Origin: Clostridiales bacterium
Lineage (GTDB): Bacteria; Bacillota; Clostridia; Oscillospirales; Oscillospiraceae
Direction: 5' to 3'
NCBI GenBank assembly: GCA_012516225.1
Contig: JAAYWX010000044.1
Location: 1-8,653 of the forward strand
Length of the DNA: 8,653 nt
Shown: positions 7,532-8,653 of the stretch, one piece after another
How the letters are laid out: each line of letters opens with the position of its first letter
Numbering within the stretch: the first letter of the stretch is position 1
Notes under the pieces: model-generated
Database searches by the model: none
What the model saw: the letters and a program-made list of their open reading frames with translations, nothing else
What the model was told of the DNA's origin: nothing
Translations under genes and position numbers: made by a program

Positions 7532-7675
7532 ATGGAAATAGATAAAAAATGCGTTTGTCCGAACATAAAGTGCGACAGGCACGGGAACTGCGATGCATGC
7601 CGTGCTTTTCACAGTGCAAAGGGCGATAAGCCGATGTGTGAAAGAACGGAAAATCCGGAGAATTCGAAACAGTAG
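7532..7675 (+). CDS. Small Cys/His-rich protein, probable zinc-binding, 47 residues
   Basis: A short frame from ATG 7532 to TAG 7673-7675 that length filters would miss. GAGGTG (7521-7526) lies about seven bases upstream; an adjacent in-frame ATG at 7529 is closer to the Shine-Dalgarno and less well spaced. Six Cys and two well-placed His form C-x-C-x4-C-x2-H-x2-C-x2-C-x3-H-x8-C (Cys7, 9, 14, 20, 23, 36; His17, 27), enough ligands for one or two zinc sites. The rest is hydrophilic, with no signal peptide or membrane segment, and the tail is polar (ENPENSKQ). It starts 20 bases after the downstream CorC gene and is followed by the terminator, so it is probably the last gene of that operon. The pattern resembles short Cys-rich proteins I associate with clostridia, but I cannot name the family or a function. 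Confidence 0.75.
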   Translation: MEIDKKCVCPNIKCDRHGNCDACRAFHSAKGDKPMCERTENPENSKQ

Positions 7676-7720
7676 ATCTTATGCACAGCACGGTTTAGGC
7701 AAAAATTTGGGCAATAAACG

Positions 7721-7760
7721 AAAGCCCCGCAGACGGTATAGCCGTTTGCGGGGCTTTTTT
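7721..7760. terminator. Bidirectional intrinsic terminator shared by the CorC operon and dnaJ
   Basis: The left arm 7721-7736 (AAAGCCCCGCAGACGG) pairs over 16 positions with the right arm 7742-7757, with a single G-T pair and a five-base loop TATAG. T runs follow on the plus strand (TTTTTT, 7755-7760). On the minus strand the arm ends in TTTCGTTT, a less perfect U tract. It lies 45 bases after the small Cys-rich gene, and on the minus strand the stem begins right after the dnaJ stop codon, whose bases sit inside the plus-strand T tract. It should stop transcription from both sides. Confidence 0.93.
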
Positions 7761-8653
7761 AAAACTTTTTGTGTTTCTTTTTCGTCGGGGCTTCAGAGGA
7801 AAGCGGAACAGCTTCGCCTGTAGCTCTCGCAAATTCGCGGAGAATTGCTTTCTGTGCTTCGCCGAGGTTTTCCGGCGTAACCACCTTTACAGTTACAAAC
7901 TGGTCTCCGCGCCCTCTGCCGCGGATATGGGGAATGCCATAATCCTTAAGCCGGAATACCGTTCCCGTCTGAGTTCCTTCCGGAATAGTGTATTTTATTT
8001 TTCCGTCAAGAGTAGGAATATCCACTTCGGCGCCAAGTGCCGCCTGAACAAATGAAAGGGGGAGTTCATACAAAACGGAGGTGCCGTCCCTTTTGAAAAT
8101 TGGATGAGGCTTAACGCTTACAGTTACAAGAAGATCGCCCATAGGACCGCCGTTTTTGCCGGCGCTGCCAAGCCCGCGCAACGCAATTGTCTGACCGTTG
8201 TCTATCCCAGCCGGAATACTTGCAGAAATTTTGCGCTGTCTGCGTACGGAACCGGTTCCGTGACAGGCGGTGCAGGGCTGATGTATTATCTTTCCGGAAC
8301 CTTTGCAGTTGGGACAAGTAGTTGTTGTAGATATTATTCCGAAAGGAGAACGCTGCTGCTGATGTACAACGCCGTTGCCCTTGCAGTTCGGGCAGATTTC
8401 TGCGGTGGTGCCCGGCGTGCAACCGGTTCCTTTACAGTCTGGGCAGTCTTCCACACGGGCAATAGAAAGCTCTTTCTCACATCCGAATGCAGCTTCCTCA
8501 AAAGTGATGGTTATACTTGCGTGTATATTTTCCCCGCGTATGGGACCGTTTTGACGCTGTTGCCTGCCGCCGCCGAATATACCGCCGAAAAGATCTCCGA
8601 GATCTCCGAAAATATCCCCGAAATCAAAGCCAGTCCCCCCCATGGAAGGGTCA
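7759..8653 (-). CDS. dnaJ: Chaperone DnaJ, 5' part (J-domain) outside window
   Basis: Hsp40 co-chaperone that delivers unfolded clients to DnaK and stimulates its ATPase in the cytoplasm. The window holds the last 297 codons. The frame continues past ATG 8643 through Asp-Pro-Ser to the edge, so this Met is internal and the J-domain with its HPD motif is missing only because the window ends. Counting from that Met: Gly/Phe-rich linker to about 25 (FGDIFGDLGDLFGG), then domain I, four CxxCxGxG zinc motifs (Cys 67/70, 84/87, 110/113, 124/127), C-terminal domains I and II with PEGTQTG (221-227) and YGIPHIRGRGRGD, and a basic tail KKKHKKF. All eight zinc ligands are present, marking a type I DnaJ rather than CbpA. 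Upstream neighbours are not visible; in related bacteria they are often hrcA-grpE-dnaK. The stop codon abuts the shared terminator. Confidence 0.97.
   Translation of the reverse strand, partial: DPSMGGTGFDFGDIFGDLGDLFGGIFGGGRQQRQNGPIRGENIHASITITFEEAAFGCEKELSIARVEDCPDCKGTGCTPGTTAEICPNCKGNGVVHQQQRSPFGIISTTTTCPNCKGSGKIIHQPCTACHGTGSVRRQRKISASIPAGIDNGQTIALRGLGSAGKNGGPMGDLLVTVSVKPHPIFKRDGTSVLYELPLSFVQAALGAEVDIPTLDGKIKYTIPEGTQTGTVFRLKDYGIPHIRGRGRGDQFVTVKVVTPENLGEAQKAILREFARATGEAVPLSSEAPTKKKHKKF

Noticed and set aside
7094..7612. A 172-codon minus-strand frame, Ser/Thr-rich, opposite the second CorC gene.
   Set aside because: It is antisense to the gene and to the small Cys-rich frame; its composition is what the complement of an acidic coding sequence gives.
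8635..8643. A second G7 run (minus strand) at the first in-window Met of dnaJ.
   Set aside because: It encodes Gly-Gly in the normal Gly-rich linker, and a slip there would only disrupt DnaJ; no alternative product is suggested.

Overview
The window looks like ordinary chromosomal DNA from a low-to-mid GC Firmicute, most likely a member of the Clostridia. The reasons are the AddAB-type (rather than RecBCD) helicase-nuclease, the strong AGGAG-type ribosome binding sites, the tandem HlyC/CorC-family genes, and a small Cys-rich protein of a kind I loosely associate with clostridia. The organism assignment is an inference; no rRNA or other species marker is present. Coding DNA looks moderately GC-balanced, and the one real intergenic gap is clearly AT-rich.

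Layout. On the minus strand, reading right to left, addB (start 4655) runs into addA (start 1342), which leaves the window at position 1 after its first 447 codons. Together they encode the AddAB helicase-nuclease for double-strand-break end processing. A 319-base AT-rich gap (4656-4974) separates this operon from a divergent plus-strand group: two tandem paralogues of the HlyC/CorC (DUF21/CNNM plus CBS pair) membrane protein family, overlapping by ATGA, followed 20 bases later by a 47-residue Cys/His-rich protein that is too short for most gene callers. A strong hairpin terminator (7721-7760) ends this group. It also serves dnaJ, which converges from the minus strand and enters the window without its J-domain.

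How the genes relate. There are three independent functions: DNA break repair (addBA), putative divalent-cation transport (the CorC pair) and protein folding (dnaJ). The gap between addB and the first CorC gene holds a convincing sigma-A promoter with an extended -10 for the plus-strand genes and a weaker candidate for addBA. I see no mobile element, CRISPR array, tRNA, rRNA or recognisable riboswitch, and no previously undescribed system that I could defend. The points most worth a second look are the G7 tract at the junction of the two CorC paralogues, where a one-base slip would fuse them in frame; the loss of conserved Asn residues in TM2 of the upstream paralogue; and the tiny Cys-rich gene.
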